Origin: Skermanella mucosa
GTDB lineage: Bacteria > Pseudomonadota > Alphaproteobacteria > Azospirillales > Azospirillaceae
Assembly: GCF_016765655.2 (NCBI RefSeq)
Contig: NZ_CP086106.1
Coordinates: 2,352,501-2,416,500, forward strand
Direction: 5' to 3'
Length of the DNA: 64,000 bases
Shown here piece by piece: positions 46,808-55,158 of the stretch. Below the pieces are notes generated by a model, which saw only the letters and a list, made by a program, of their open reading frames with translations, was not told where the DNA came from and did not search any database. The translations under genes and the position numbers were made by a program. Each line of letters opens with the position of its first letter. The stretch's first letter is position 1.

Positions 46808-47935
46808 TCAGAACATCACGAGCTGGCGTACGGCGGTGCCGTCCGCCAGCTTGTCGAACGCCTCGTTGATCTCGTCCAGCCGGATGCGCTCGCTCATCAG
46901 GGCGTCCACCGGCAGCTTGCCCTTCTTGAACATCCGGATGTAGCGGGGAATGTCGCGCTTGGGCACGCCGCCGCCCAGGTAGCTGCCCTTCAGCGTCCTC
47001 TCCTCCGCAACCAGCGAGACCGCCGGGATCGACATCATCTTGGCGGGGTTGGCGAGGCCGGAGGACACCGTCGTGCCGCCGCGGCGGGTGATCCGATAGG
47101 CCATCTCCAGCGCCGGGGCCGAGCCCGCCATCTCGAACGCGTAATCCACCCCGCCGCCGGTCGCCTGTTTGATCCGGGCCTCCACGTCGGGCGATCCGGC
47201 GTTGAAGACGTCGGTGGCACCCAGCTGCCGCGCCAGGTCCAGCTTGCGGTCGATCATGTCGATGGCGACGATCCGGTCGGCACCGGCCATGATGCAGCCC
47301 AGCATGGCGTTCAGCCCGACTCCGCCCAGACCGATCACCGCCACGCTGGCGCCGGCGAAGACCTTGGCCGTATTGACCACCGCGCCGACGCCGGTCAGCA
47401 CGGCGCAGCCGAACAGCGCCGCCTCGTCGAACGGGATGGTATCGTCGATCTTCACCGCGGACCGGGCGGAGACCACGGCGAACTCGGCGAAGGCCGAGAC
47501 CCCGACATGGTGGTGGACCGGCTGGCCCTGCGGACCGGTGATCCGCATCCCGCCGCCCAGCAGCGTGCCGGCGCCGTTGGCGGCGGCGCCCGGCTCGCAC
47601 AGGGCGGGGCGCCCCTCGGAGCAGGGGCCGCACAGCCCGCAGCTCGGCACGAAGACCAGGGCGACATGGTCGCCCGGCCGGAACTCCTCGACCCCATCGC
47701 CGATTTCCTCGACGATGCCGGCCGCCTCGTGCCCCAGCGCCATGGGCATCGGCCGGGGCCGGTCGCCGTTGATAACGGAAAGGTCGGAATGGCACAGGCC
47801 CGCGGCCTTGATCCGGACCAGCATCTCGCCGCGGCCGGGAGGTGCCAACTCGACCTCCTCGATATGCAGCGGCTTGCTGTCCGCATAGGGCCTGGGAAGC
47901 CCGATCTCGTGCAGTACGGCGGCCTTCGCCCTCAT
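46808..47935 (-). CDS. zinc-dependent alcohol dehydrogenase
   Basis: A 375-residue medium-chain dehydrogenase. Catalytic zinc ligands are Cys48 in AGLCHSDL, His69-Glu70 in GHEAAG, and a later Cys in FGCAVLTGVGAV. The structural zinc loop has Cys99, 102, 105 and 113. The NAD fold has GLGGVGLNAMLG. It resembles the class III/glutathione-type and aryl-alcohol dehydrogenase branch, but the exact substrate is unclear. It is monocistronic and convergent with serA. It could act on aldehydes or alcohols related to the PQQ system, but it lies 37 kb away. Confidence 0.9.
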   Translation of the reverse strand: MRAKAAVLHEIGLPRPYADSKPLHIEEVELAPPGRGEMLVRIKAAGLCHSDLSVINGDRPRPMPMALGHEAAGIVEEIGDGVEEFRPGDHVALVFVPSCGLCGPCSEGRPALCEPGAAANGAGTLLGGGMRITGPQGQPVHHHVGVSAFAEFAVVSARSAVKIDDTIPFDEAALFGCAVLTGVGAVVNTAKVFAGASVAVIGLGGVGLNAMLGCIMAGADRIVAIDMIDRKLDLARQLGATDVFNAGSPDVEARIKQATGGGVDYAFEMAGSAPALEMAYRITRRGGTTVSSGLANPAKMMSIPAVSLVAEERTLKGSYLGGGVPKRDIPRYIRMFKKGKLPVDALMSERIRLDEINEAFDKLADGTAVRQLVMF

Positions 47936-48006
47936 CGCTTCCCCCCTCCGGTATTGGTCTCCTTACCTCATGAATAGCGCATTCCGCCGGCCGCACGGCG
48001 GAAAAT

Positions 48007-49209
48007 TCAGGGCATCCGGCGCAGCACCGTGTCCAGGGTGGCGCTGCCGTCCCGGGCCTGCCAGGACCCTGCCAGGGCGCCGTCGGGGCGCAGCCGGAAG
48101 CGGAGCTGGTTGAGCGCGGGTTCGTCGAACACCAACTCGCCGTCCGCGAAGGAACCCTCGCGGCGCGACGATTCCGCCCGCTCCTGCGCCATCAGGCCGG
48201 AGCCCAGCAGGTAGCTGGCAACGACGCGGTCGCCCTCGACCTGCTCGATGTTCAGCATCACCTCGCGGCCGTTCCGGTAGAACCCGTACCAGGAGCCGGT
48301 CAGGTCGGTCGCCACCGCCGGCTTCACCGACGCCAGCGTCGAGCCGAACCGGGCGTTTCCTCCGCCATTGCCCAGGTCTGCGCTCGGGCGACGGCCCCAG
48401 GAGGTCTCGCAATCGGCCTCGTCGGCGGGCGTGCGGATTTTTCCCGCCACGAAGCGGCCGATGCAGCCGGCGAAACGGCGGGCGAACAGGCCGCTCGCGG
48501 CGGCGGAATGGCCGATCAGGTCGGCCGGCTGGTCGATTATCAGGTCGCGCACCGGCCGGTCGCTGCGGATCGCCCGCGTCATATCCCCGCGGCCGCCTGG
48601 GTCGTAGCCGTCGCCATGGAAGAAGACCATCATCAGCGGCGTCGTCCCGACCTGGCGCAACAGGCGGTAAAGCTCGGTCGCGTTGGCCCGCCAGGTGCCA
48701 TACGAATCGGTGAAGCTGCCATAGGCGGCGGGGGCGGTGGCGACCACCGCGTCGGCGACTCCGTCCTCGGCGACCGCCGCCAGGGCGGCGAAGGCCCCGA
48801 AGCTCTGGCCGGCCAGCCCGATTCGGGCATAGCCCTGGGCGCGCAGGTCGCGGGCGGCCTTGGCGAGCCGGGCTCCCGTTCCGCTCAGGCTGTCGGCGTG
48901 GCGCAGCCGGTTCAGCCGGAAGGTGTCCCAGCCCTGTTCGGCCAGGGCGCGGATATAGGGCGGGGTCGGCGCGCGCGAGTCTTCTTCATGGAGCGACAGG
49001 CCGTGCGCCCAGACGATGGCGCCCGCGGCGCGCTGGGGACCCAGCGAAAGCTGCTCCGGAACGGCCGGCTCCACCCACATGGCCGGTTTCGCCGCCGGCG
49101 TCGCGGCCGTCCCTTGCGGGGGCGCAGCCAGAACGACCGCCAGCCCCATCGCCAGTCCCGCTGCAACTCCCGTCGAAGCCCGCCCCAGCCGGTCCCGAAC
49201 CCATTTCAT
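48007..49209 (-). CDS. secreted alpha/beta-hydrolase-like protein with C-terminal beta domain
   Basis: A 400-residue protein with an N-terminal signal/anchor (residues 1-30, Ala/Val-rich). The alpha/beta hydrolase part (about 60-260) contains IVWAHGLSL, the nucleophile elbow GLAGQSFGAF with Ser, a possible acid in FFHGDGYD, and His in DLIGHSAA. A second domain from about 290 (LTGSWYGFYRNGREVMLNI) looks like a small beta-barrel or lipocalin-type fold, with repeated phrasing in LAGSWQARDGS. The substrate is unknown. It lies 71 nt beyond the alcohol dehydrogenase start. Confidence 0.75.
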   Translation of the reverse strand: MKWVRDRLGRASTGVAAGLAMGLAVVLAAPPQGTAATPAAKPAMWVEPAVPEQLSLGPQRAAGAIVWAHGLSLHEEDSRAPTPPYIRALAEQGWDTFRLNRLRHADSLSGTGARLAKAARDLRAQGYARIGLAGQSFGAFAALAAVAEDGVADAVVATAPAAYGSFTDSYGTWRANATELYRLLRQVGTTPLMMVFFHGDGYDPGGRGDMTRAIRSDRPVRDLIIDQPADLIGHSAAASGLFARRFAGCIGRFVAGKIRTPADEADCETSWGRRPSADLGNGGGNARFGSTLASVKPAVATDLTGSWYGFYRNGREVMLNIEQVEGDRVVASYLLGSGLMAQERAESSRREGSFADGELVFDEPALNQLRFRLRPDGALAGSWQARDGSATLDTVLRRMP

Positions 49210-49413
49210 CGCCGCAACCCGATTCCCATGGTTAATGCTCGGACCCAGGGTCGGGCAGGCGTGGTGAAAAAACGGTTAGTACCGCAATTAATCGGCTGGA
49301 CGGACCGTTACCCGGCACCCTTCCGGTTTGTGTTGTCCCGCAACCGGGCGGGGCGGTAGGCTTCGGCCACGGTCCAGGCCCCTCGACCGCCTTGTCTTCA
49401 CCCTGAAGGCCCC

Positions 49414-51636
49414 ATGTCCGAACCTGCCGCGACAGATGAAGCCGCCCGGTCCCGCATGGCCGAGGGACGCCCGTCGGAGGCCGCCACGATCTACCGCCGC
49501 GCCATCGCCGAACAGCCGGATGACGTCACGCTGTACAACAACATGGCGGCGGCGCTCCGGCGGACGGGTGATCGGTCGGGAGCGCTGGCGGCGCTGGAGC
49601 GGGCCGGCCGGCTGCTGCCGGGACATCCGACGGTGGCGCTGAACCGGGCAGCGCTGCTGGCGGACCTGCGCCGCCCGGCGGAGGCCCGCGACGTGATCGC
49701 CCCCGTGGTGGCGTCCCGCCCCGGCGATGCCGACGCGGCGCTGGTGCTGGCCGGCGCCCTGGCGGACCTGGGCGACTTCACCTCCGCCATCGCCACGTAC
49801 CGGCGCGCGCTCGACCATTCCCCCGACCACCCCGGCCTGCGGCTCAACCTGGGCAACCTGCTGAAGCGGACCGGCGACAGGGCGGGGGCGGCGGACTGCT
49901 ATGGCGCCGTCCTCCGCCGATGGCCCGATCATACCGGCGCGATGCTGGCGGCGTCCGCGCTGCTTCAGGAGGACGGATCGGCCGAGGACGCCGAGAGCCT
50001 CTGCCGCGCCGCCCTCGCCCTGGACCCGAACCTGACGGAGGCGCATCTGCTGCTCGGAAACGGGGCGCTTTCCGCCGGCCGCGCGGCCGAGGCGGCCTCC
50101 CGCTACCGAAGCGCCCTCGCCACCGATCCGGCCCACGGCGGCGCGCAACTCACCCTCGGCACGGCGCTTCAGGAACTGGCCCGCCATGACGAGGCCCGGA
50201 AATGCTTCGGCCGTGCCCTGACGGTCGATCCCCTCGATGCATCCGCCCGGTTCCGCCGCTGCTTCGCCGAACTGCCGATCATCTACCGGGATATGGGCGA
50301 GGTCGACCGGGCGCGGGAAGCCTACGCGGCCCGCCTGGAAGAGCTGGCCGACCATTACGCCGCCGCCCCGACGAAGGAACGAGTGGCGGCCGCGACGGCC
50401 GTGGGCGGCAGCCAGCCCTTCTATCTGGCCTACCAGGGGCGCTGCGACCTCAGCCTGCAGACCCTCTACGGTAACCTTGTCTCCGGCCTCATGGCCGAAC
50501 GGTACCCGGAATTCTCCCGACCGCTGGCTGCCCGGCGCAGGAACGGCGGTCCCCTCAGGGTCGGGTTCGTCGCCGGCCATATCGGCCGGCACTCCGCCGT
50601 GAACGTGTCGCTGCGCGGATGGGCGGACGCGCTCGATCCCGCGCGAGTAGCACTGTTCTGCTATCACACCGGCTCCGGGTCGGACGACGAGACCACCCGG
50701 TTCGCATCGCTCTCGCAGGTTTTCCGCCGGGGGCTGGGCAGGGTGGAGGACTGGGCCGAGGCGATCCGGCGCGACGACCTGGACGCCCTGGTCTTCGGCG
50801 ATGTCGGCATGGACCCGATGGCGGTGCGCCTCGCCGCCCTGCGCCTCGCTCCCGTCCAGGCCATGTCCACCGGCCACCCCGTGACGACCGGCCTGCCGAC
50901 CATGGACCTGTATCTCAGCTCCGCCCTGATGGAGCCGCCGGGCGCGCAGGCCCACTACCGCGAGACGCTGGTGCCGCTGCCGAACCTGGGCTACGCGTAT
51001 CGCCCGCTCGACCCGCCGGCGGTGCCGCTCACCCGCGCCGACCTGGGATTGCCCGAGGACGCGCCGGTCTTCTGGTGCTGCCAGTCCCTCTTCAAGTACC
51101 TGCCGTGCGACGACGACCTGTTCGTCCGGATCGCCGCGCGCCTGCCGGACGCGCTGTTCCTCTTCATCGACTACATGCCGGCGCCGCGCGTGGCGCTCAC
51201 CTTCCGCCGGCGCCTCGCGGCCGCCTTCGCGCGGGCCGGGCTGGATGCCGACCGCCACTGCCGCTTCCTGCCGCAGATGGACCTCGCGCGCTTCCATGCC
51301 GTGGCAGGGCTGACCGACATCTTCCTCGACAATCCCTCCTGGTCCGGACACAACACGGCGCTGGAAGCCTTGCCCCACGGCCTGCCCATCGTCACGCTTC
51401 CAGGCGCGCTGATGCGCCAGCGCCATTCCGCGGCGATCCTGGAGATGATCGGCGTTCGGGAGACGATCGCCCCCTGCCGGGACGGTTATGTCGAGATCGC
51501 GGTTCGCCTGGGGAGCGACCGGCGACTCCGCGCCGACCTGCGCCAAGCAATGCGCCGCGCCGCGCCCCAGGCGTTCCACGACTCCAGCGCCGTGCGGGCG
51601 CTGGAGTCGGTGCTCGAACAAGGGGGTTCAGCGTAG
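49414..51636 (+). CDS. TPR protein with O-GlcNAc-transferase-like (GT41) domain
   Basis: A 740-residue protein. Roughly seven TPRs fill residues 5-280, seen as repeating ALERAGRLLPGHPTVALNRAALLADL-like units (span only), LRLNLGNLLKRTGDRAGAADCY and AQLTLGTALQELARHDEARKCF. The C-terminal half (about 360-730) matches SPINDLY/OGT-type GT41: RVGFVAGHIGRHSAV, STGHPVTTGLPTMDLYLSS, VFWCCQSLFKYLP and FLDNPSWSGHNTALEALPHGLPIVTLPG. The canonical GYPGTTG reads GHPVTTG. In bacteria such proteins may glycosylate surface proteins such as flagellins or adhesins; the target here is unknown. Its end overlaps tonB by 9 nt, convergently. Confidence 0.85.
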   Translation: MSEPAATDEAARSRMAEGRPSEAATIYRRAIAEQPDDVTLYNNMAAALRRTGDRSGALAALERAGRLLPGHPTVALNRAALLADLRRPAEARDVIAPVVASRPGDADAALVLAGALADLGDFTSAIATYRRALDHSPDHPGLRLNLGNLLKRTGDRAGAADCYGAVLRRWPDHTGAMLAASALLQEDGSAEDAESLCRAALALDPNLTEAHLLLGNGALSAGRAAEAASRYRSALATDPAHGGAQLTLGTALQELARHDEARKCFGRALTVDPLDASARFRRCFAELPIIYRDMGEVDRAREAYAARLEELADHYAAAPTKERVAAATAVGGSQPFYLAYQGRCDLSLQTLYGNLVSGLMAERYPEFSRPLAARRRNGGPLRVGFVAGHIGRHSAVNVSLRGWADALDPARVALFCYHTGSGSDDETTRFASLSQVFRRGLGRVEDWAEAIRRDDLDALVFGDVGMDPMAVRLAALRLAPVQAMSTGHPVTTGLPTMDLYLSSALMEPPGAQAHYRETLVPLPNLGYAYRPLDPPAVPLTRADLGLPEDAPVFWCCQSLFKYLPCDDDLFVRIAARLPDALFLFIDYMPAPRVALTFRRRLAAAFARAGLDADRHCRFLPQMDLARFHAVAGLTDIFLDNPSWSGHNTALEALPHGLPIVTLPGALMRQRHSAAILEMIGVRETIAPCRDGYVEIAVRLGSDRRLRADLRQAMRRAAPQAFHDSSAVRALESVLEQGGSA

Positions 51637-52452
51637 CGCGAACTGCACCGGGACGACCAGTTCCAGGCTGCTCCGGCCCAGATCGGCCGGGATTTTCGGC
51701 AGGGGCTGGGCGCGCCGGATCATCTCCAGCACCTCCTCGTCCAGGGCATCGTAGCCGGAGCTTTTCTCCAGGCGGTACGACAGCACGGCACCCTCGGCGT
51801 CCATGGTGAAGCGCAGCAGCGCGGTCCCCTGCTGGCGCATCCGCTGCGAGGATTGCGGATAGCGCTTGTGCCGGTTCAGATGCTGGAGCAGCCGCTGCTG
51901 GAAGCTCGGCATGACCGAGGACTGCGCCACGGCCCGCGGTCTCGCTGGTGCCGGTTCGGCTTCCGCGACCGGGGCGGGAGCGGGCGGCGGAGGTGCTGGG
52001 GCCGGCGGCGCCGGCTCGGGCGGGCGCGGCTGTTCGACCAGCTTGGGGCGCGGCGGCGGCGGTTTCTGCCGCGGCGGCTTGGGCGGCGTGATTTCCGGCA
52101 GCGCCACTTCCGGCTCGACCTGCGGCGGCGGTTCCTCCTCGGGGGGCGGCTCCGGCGGCGGAGGCTCCGGGATCGGCTCCGGCTCCGGCGGGGGCGGCTC
52201 GGGAGGAGGGGGCTCCGGCGGGGGCGGTTCCGGCGGCGGTGGTTCCGGAGGCGGCGGGGGTGGTTCCGGCGCCGGCTCCTCGACCGCAGGCTCCGGCGGG
52301 GGCGGTTCGGGCGGCAGGTCGATCAGGACGGGGCCGGCGACCTCCGCCGGGGGAGGCGGGGTGTCCAGGGCGAGCACGCTGGCCAATATGCCGGCATGGA
52401 CCGCCAGCACGAAGCCGGCGCTCAGGCCCCAGCGCAGGGTATCGGAACTCAT
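51628..52452 (-). CDS. tonB: energy transducer TonB
   Basis: A 274-residue periplasm-spanning protein. The N-terminal anchor is WGLSAGFVLAVHAGILAS with the conserved membrane His at residue 19. A very proline-rich stalk (about 33-165) is dominated by PPPPEP repeats. The C-terminal TonB domain has RYPQSSQRMRQQGTALLRF and SGYDALDEEVLEMIRRAQPLP. It transmits proton-motive energy from ExbBD to outer-membrane iron transporters. Its start overlaps the exbD stop as ATGA. The DNA repeats are codon-driven, not a CRISPR. Confidence 0.94.
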   Translation of the reverse strand: MSSDTLRWGLSAGFVLAVHAGILASVLALDTPPPPAEVAGPVLIDLPPEPPPPEPAVEEPAPEPPPPPPEPPPPEPPPPEPPPPEPPPPEPEPIPEPPPPEPPPEEEPPPQVEPEVALPEITPPKPPRQKPPPPRPKLVEQPRPPEPAPPAPAPPPPAPAPVAEAEPAPARPRAVAQSSVMPSFQQRLLQHLNRHKRYPQSSQRMRQQGTALLRFTMDAEGAVLSYRLEKSSGYDALDEEVLEMIRRAQPLPKIPADLGRSSLELVVPVQFALR

Positions 52453-52895
52453 GGTCTGGCGGCGGCCTGATCGGCTGGAGCCATGCCTTCAAGGCCGACG
52501 AGGGCGATCTTGAGGTACCCGGCGGCGCGCAGGTCGTTCATGACGGACATGAGGTCGCCATAGTCCACCGTCCGGTCGGCCCGCAGGAAGATGCGCTGCT
52601 CGCGGTCGCTGCCGGTCGCCCGATCCAGCGCCGGTGCCAGCGGAGCCCCGCCCAGCGCCTCGTCCCCGATGACCAGGGCTAGGTCGGCCTGGACGGTCAG
52701 GTAGAGTGGCTTGTCCGGCTTGGGCTGCGGCTTGGCGGTGGAGGAGGGGAGGTCCACCGGGACATCGACAGTCGCCAGCGGCGCCGCGACCATGAAGATG
52801 ATCAGCAGGACGAGGATCACGTCGATGAACGGAGTGACGTTGATCTCATGGGTTTCGTCCAGGTCGTCGTCGCCCTGGTCCAGCTTGGCTGCCAT
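52449..52895 (-). CDS. exbD: TonB-system protein ExbD
   Basis: A 148-residue ExbD/TolR family protein. INVTPFIDVILVLLIIFMVAAP, cited as the membrane helix around residues 18-40, contains the functional Asp. The periplasmic domain follows. It lies 4 nt after exbB and overlaps tonB. It is distinct from tolR in the same window and belongs to the iron-uptake block. Confidence 0.95.
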   Translation of the reverse strand: MAAKLDQGDDDLDETHEINVTPFIDVILVLLIIFMVAAPLATVDVPVDLPSSTAKPQPKPDKPLYLTVQADLALVIGDEALGGAPLAPALDRATGSDREQRIFLRADRTVDYGDLMSVMNDLRAAGYLKIALVGLEGMAPADQAAARP

Positions 52896-52899
52896 GGTG

Positions 52900-53859
52900 C
52901 TACTCCGCCGCCTTGCGCAGGGAAACCATCGCGCGGTCCACGTCGCGCGACGCCAGGCGCTGGAGCTCCGCCGCCGCGTCCATCAGCAGGGCCTTGTAGC
53001 CGGCGATGCCGCGGGCGAAGGCGTTGTAGATCACGACGGCCGGGATGGCGGCGACGAGGCCCATGGCGGTGGCGAGCAGCGCCTCGGCGATGCCGGGCGC
53101 CACGACCGCAAGGTTGGTGGTCTGCGCCTCCGAAATCCCTATGAAGCTGTTCATGATGCCCCAGACGGTGCCGAACAGGCCGACGAACGGGGCGGTCGAT
53201 CCGATGGTGGCAAGGATGCCGGTACCCTTCGTCATGCGGCGGCTGGACGAGGCGACAAGGCGTTCCAGGCGCGACGCGATGCGGTCGCGCAATCCCCCCT
53301 TGTCCATCCCGGCGAACCACAGGTCGTGCTCCGCGACGGCGGCCCTGACGAAGCCGTGGACCGGTCCGTAGGCCGGGCGGCTGTGCTCGGCGGCTTCGGC
53401 CAGCGAACGGGCTGATCCGATCGCGCCGAGCGCCCGGGCGACCCGCCGCTTGGCGGCGCCAAGCTCGACCGCCTTGGCGACCAGCACGGTCCAGGTCAGC
53501 ACCGATGCCAGCGCAAGCCCGACCATGACCGACTTCACCACGATGTCGGCCGCCATGAACATGCCCCACGGCGACAGGTCGTGGGCTGCGGGAAGCGGTG
53601 CTGCTTCTTCCATCCCGACGGGTTCTCCCGCGGCAGGATCGGCCACGGCGGGCTCTGAGGGAGCGGGCTCCGCTGTACCGTCAGCCGTGACGGGGGGCGG
53701 GTTGTCCGGGACTTCCTGTGTCGGCTGCCCTTGCGCCGGCTGCTCCTGTGCCGCCGGCGGCGCCTCCGAACTCGGGACCTGACCCAGCGCGGCCGTGGAA
53801 AGGCACATCAGCGATACGATCGTGAGGGTCAGCCAGCGTAAGGCGCGGGGTTTCGTCAT
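52900..53859 (-). CDS. exbB: TonB-system protein ExbB with long N-terminal extension
   Basis: A 319-residue TolQ/ExbB family protein. The chosen start gives a signal-like N-terminus ending STAALGQ, then about 90 residues rich in Pro, Ala and Glu. The membrane core follows with MFMAADIVVKSVMVGLALAS, TIGSTAPFVGLFGTVWGIM and APGIAEALLATAMGLVAAIPAV. The extended periplasmic N-terminus is typical of ExbB types with TolQ-like cores in alphaproteobacteria and Pseudomonas. GGGGAACG lies before ATG 53859. It is the first gene of exbB-exbD-tonB. Confidence 0.93.
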   Translation of the reverse strand: MTKPRALRWLTLTIVSLMCLSTAALGQVPSSEAPPAAQEQPAQGQPTQEVPDNPPPVTADGTAEPAPSEPAVADPAAGEPVGMEEAAPLPAAHDLSPWGMFMAADIVVKSVMVGLALASVLTWTVLVAKAVELGAAKRRVARALGAIGSARSLAEAAEHSRPAYGPVHGFVRAAVAEHDLWFAGMDKGGLRDRIASRLERLVASSSRRMTKGTGILATIGSTAPFVGLFGTVWGIMNSFIGISEAQTTNLAVVAPGIAEALLATAMGLVAAIPAVVIYNAFARGIAGYKALLMDAAAELQRLASRDVDRAMVSLRKAAE

Positions 53860-53929
53860 GCTTCGTTCCCCGGATGGGGTCCCGGACAGTTGGATTGGTG
53901 ATTCATCCATAAGCGACACAGCCCAGGCA

Positions 53930-53956
53930 TGCAAATGATTTTGCGAGTCATTTGCA
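53930..53956. promoter_or_regulatory. Fur-like iron box between exbB and bacterioferritin genes
   Basis: TGCAAATGA (53930-53938) and its exact complement TCATTTGCA (53948-53956) flank a 9-bp spacer. The spacing and the GCAAATGA arms resemble proteobacterial Fur/Irr-type sites. It lies 71 bp upstream of exbB and about 150 bp upstream of bfr, in the only gap between two divergent iron-related operons. Confidence 0.65.
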
Positions 53957-54108
53957 CAAGCGGGAATGATGCGGCCGGGCGAACGGTGCGAGCGGCGCAA
54001 GCCCACAATCTGAACCAGCGTATCGAAACCTTATCGACAAGTATGGGTTGGAACCCGATGATGGGCGTGACGATTCCGTTACCGGCCCGCATGGGGAAGA
54101 GACTGTAG

Positions 54109-54585
54109 ATGAAGGGCGATCCCGCCGCTATTCGCCACCTGAACAAGATCCTGACGGGCAAGCTGACCGCAGTGAACCAGTATTTCCTTCACGCCCGCAT
54201 GCTCAAGGACTGGGGCCTGGAACGCCTGGCGGACCACAGCTACCAGGAATCCATCTCCAAGATGAAGCATGCCGACCGGCTGATCGAGCGCATCCTGTTC
54301 CTGGAAGGCATGCCCAATCTCCAGGACCTCAACAAGATCAAGACCGGCAACGACGTGCCGGAGATGGTCGAGCTGGAGATGGAAACCGAGCAAAACGGCC
54401 GGGAATCCCTGCTGGAAGCGATCGAAGTCACCGAGCAGATCCGGGATTTCATCACGCGCGAGCTCTTCACCGACATCCTCACCGATACCGAGGAGCACAT
54501 CGACTGGCTGACCCACCAACTCCGCCTGATCGACGGCATCGGCCGGGAGAATTATAAGCAGGAGCAGATGTTCAAGGGGTCGTGA
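54109..54585 (+). CDS. bfr: bacterioferritin subunit with degenerate ferroxidase site
   Basis: A 158-residue iron-storage subunit of normal length. The haem ligand Met52 is kept in SKMKHADR. Compared with E. coli Bfr, the ferroxidase ligands Glu18, Glu51 and Glu127 are Lys18, Lys51 and Thr127, while His54, Glu94 and His130 remain. In Neisseria and Magnetospirillum two Bfr subunits share roles, one binding haem and the other oxidising iron. This gene looks like the haem-binding, ferroxidase-poor type. Its partner is not in the window. A Fur-like box lies upstream. Confidence 0.93.
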   Translation: MKGDPAAIRHLNKILTGKLTAVNQYFLHARMLKDWGLERLADHSYQESISKMKHADRLIERILFLEGMPNLQDLNKIKTGNDVPEMVELEMETEQNGRESLLEAIEVTEQIRDFITRELFTDILTDTEEHIDWLTHQLRLIDGIGRENYKQEQMFKGS

Positions 54586-54681
54586 TGCACTACCCCTTGT
54601 GATTTGACTCCGGCGATCCGCGAACCTACCGTGCGTGGGTATTCCGACCGGACGGTTGCCGTATCACCGCGGGGAGCGCGC

Positions 54682-55020
54682 ATGGTGCAAGAGACGATAG
54701 GGGAGCAGCTCGACGATGCCCTCGCTAAACTTGCGACCAAGCAGGATCTGGTGGAACTGCGCTCGGAGTTGAAGCAGGACATGTCTGAGTTGCCGTTCGC
54801 GACCAAGCAGGACCAAGTGGAACTGCGCAACGAGCTTCGCGGTTTCGCGACCAAGCAGGACCACGTCGAACTCCGCAGTGAACTCCATTTGATCGTCAAG
54901 GCTGCGGTGCAGGAACTGGTTCAGGTCATCAATCAGAACACGGATGATTTGTGCAAGGAACTTAACCGTGTCGGTATCCCGGTAAGGACGCGGACTCGGC
55001 ACACGTCATCGGCGGAATGA
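54682..55020 (+). CDS. small coiled-coil protein with three ATKQD repeats
   Basis: A 112-residue helical protein. Three copies of a unit beginning ATKQD and running through VELR start at nucleotides 54733, 54799 and 54847, showing internal DNA duplication. Heptads suggest a coiled coil. The C-terminal third is charged. This layout resembles the DUF1640-type bacterial coiled-coil proteins, but the match is weak. ATG 54682 has GGGGAG 7 nt upstream; a longer frame from 54604 lacks support. No function is assigned. Confidence 0.65.
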   Translation: MVQETIGEQLDDALAKLATKQDLVELRSELKQDMSELPFATKQDQVELRNELRGFATKQDHVELRSELHLIVKAAVQELVQVINQNTDDLCKELNRVGIPVRTRTRHTSSAE

Positions 55021-55032
55021 CTTCGACGAGTT

Positions 55033-55155
55033 CGTAGGTCGGCCTTCGCCCAAAGGGCGAACGCCGACATCCAATCAGGACTGTCGGCATATCTGCATCG
55101 ACGCCCTCGTCGGACGGGGCGTCGGCGTTTGCCTTACGGCGAAGGCCGACCTACG
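55033..55155. repeat. 123-bp palindromic intergenic element (MITE/REP-like)
   Basis: CGTAGGTCGGCCTTCGCC (55033-55050) has its exact 18-bp complement at 55138-55155. The interior is also rich in short dyads (for example CGCCGAC and GTCGGCG). It fills almost the whole gap between convergent genes. The end sequence CGTAGGTCGGCCTTCGCC is of a type recurring in many bacterial genomes as non-coding repeats. Confidence 0.75.
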
Positions 55156-55158
55156 ATT

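Noticed and set aside
44610-47996. A minus-strand open frame of more than 1,100 codons opposite serC and serA
   Set aside because: It lies antisense to two unmistakable genes, has no family similarity in its Arg/Gly/Ala-rich product, and is explained by high GC with few stops in that frame.
49288-51621. A 777-codon minus-strand frame opposite the TPR glycosyltransferase
   Set aside because: The plus strand shows intact TPR and GT41 motifs, while the antisense product has none.
52080-52330. Short tandem repeats resembling a CRISPR or minisatellite
   Set aside because: They are the codon repeats of the proline-rich TonB stalk. There are no unique spacers and no cas genes.
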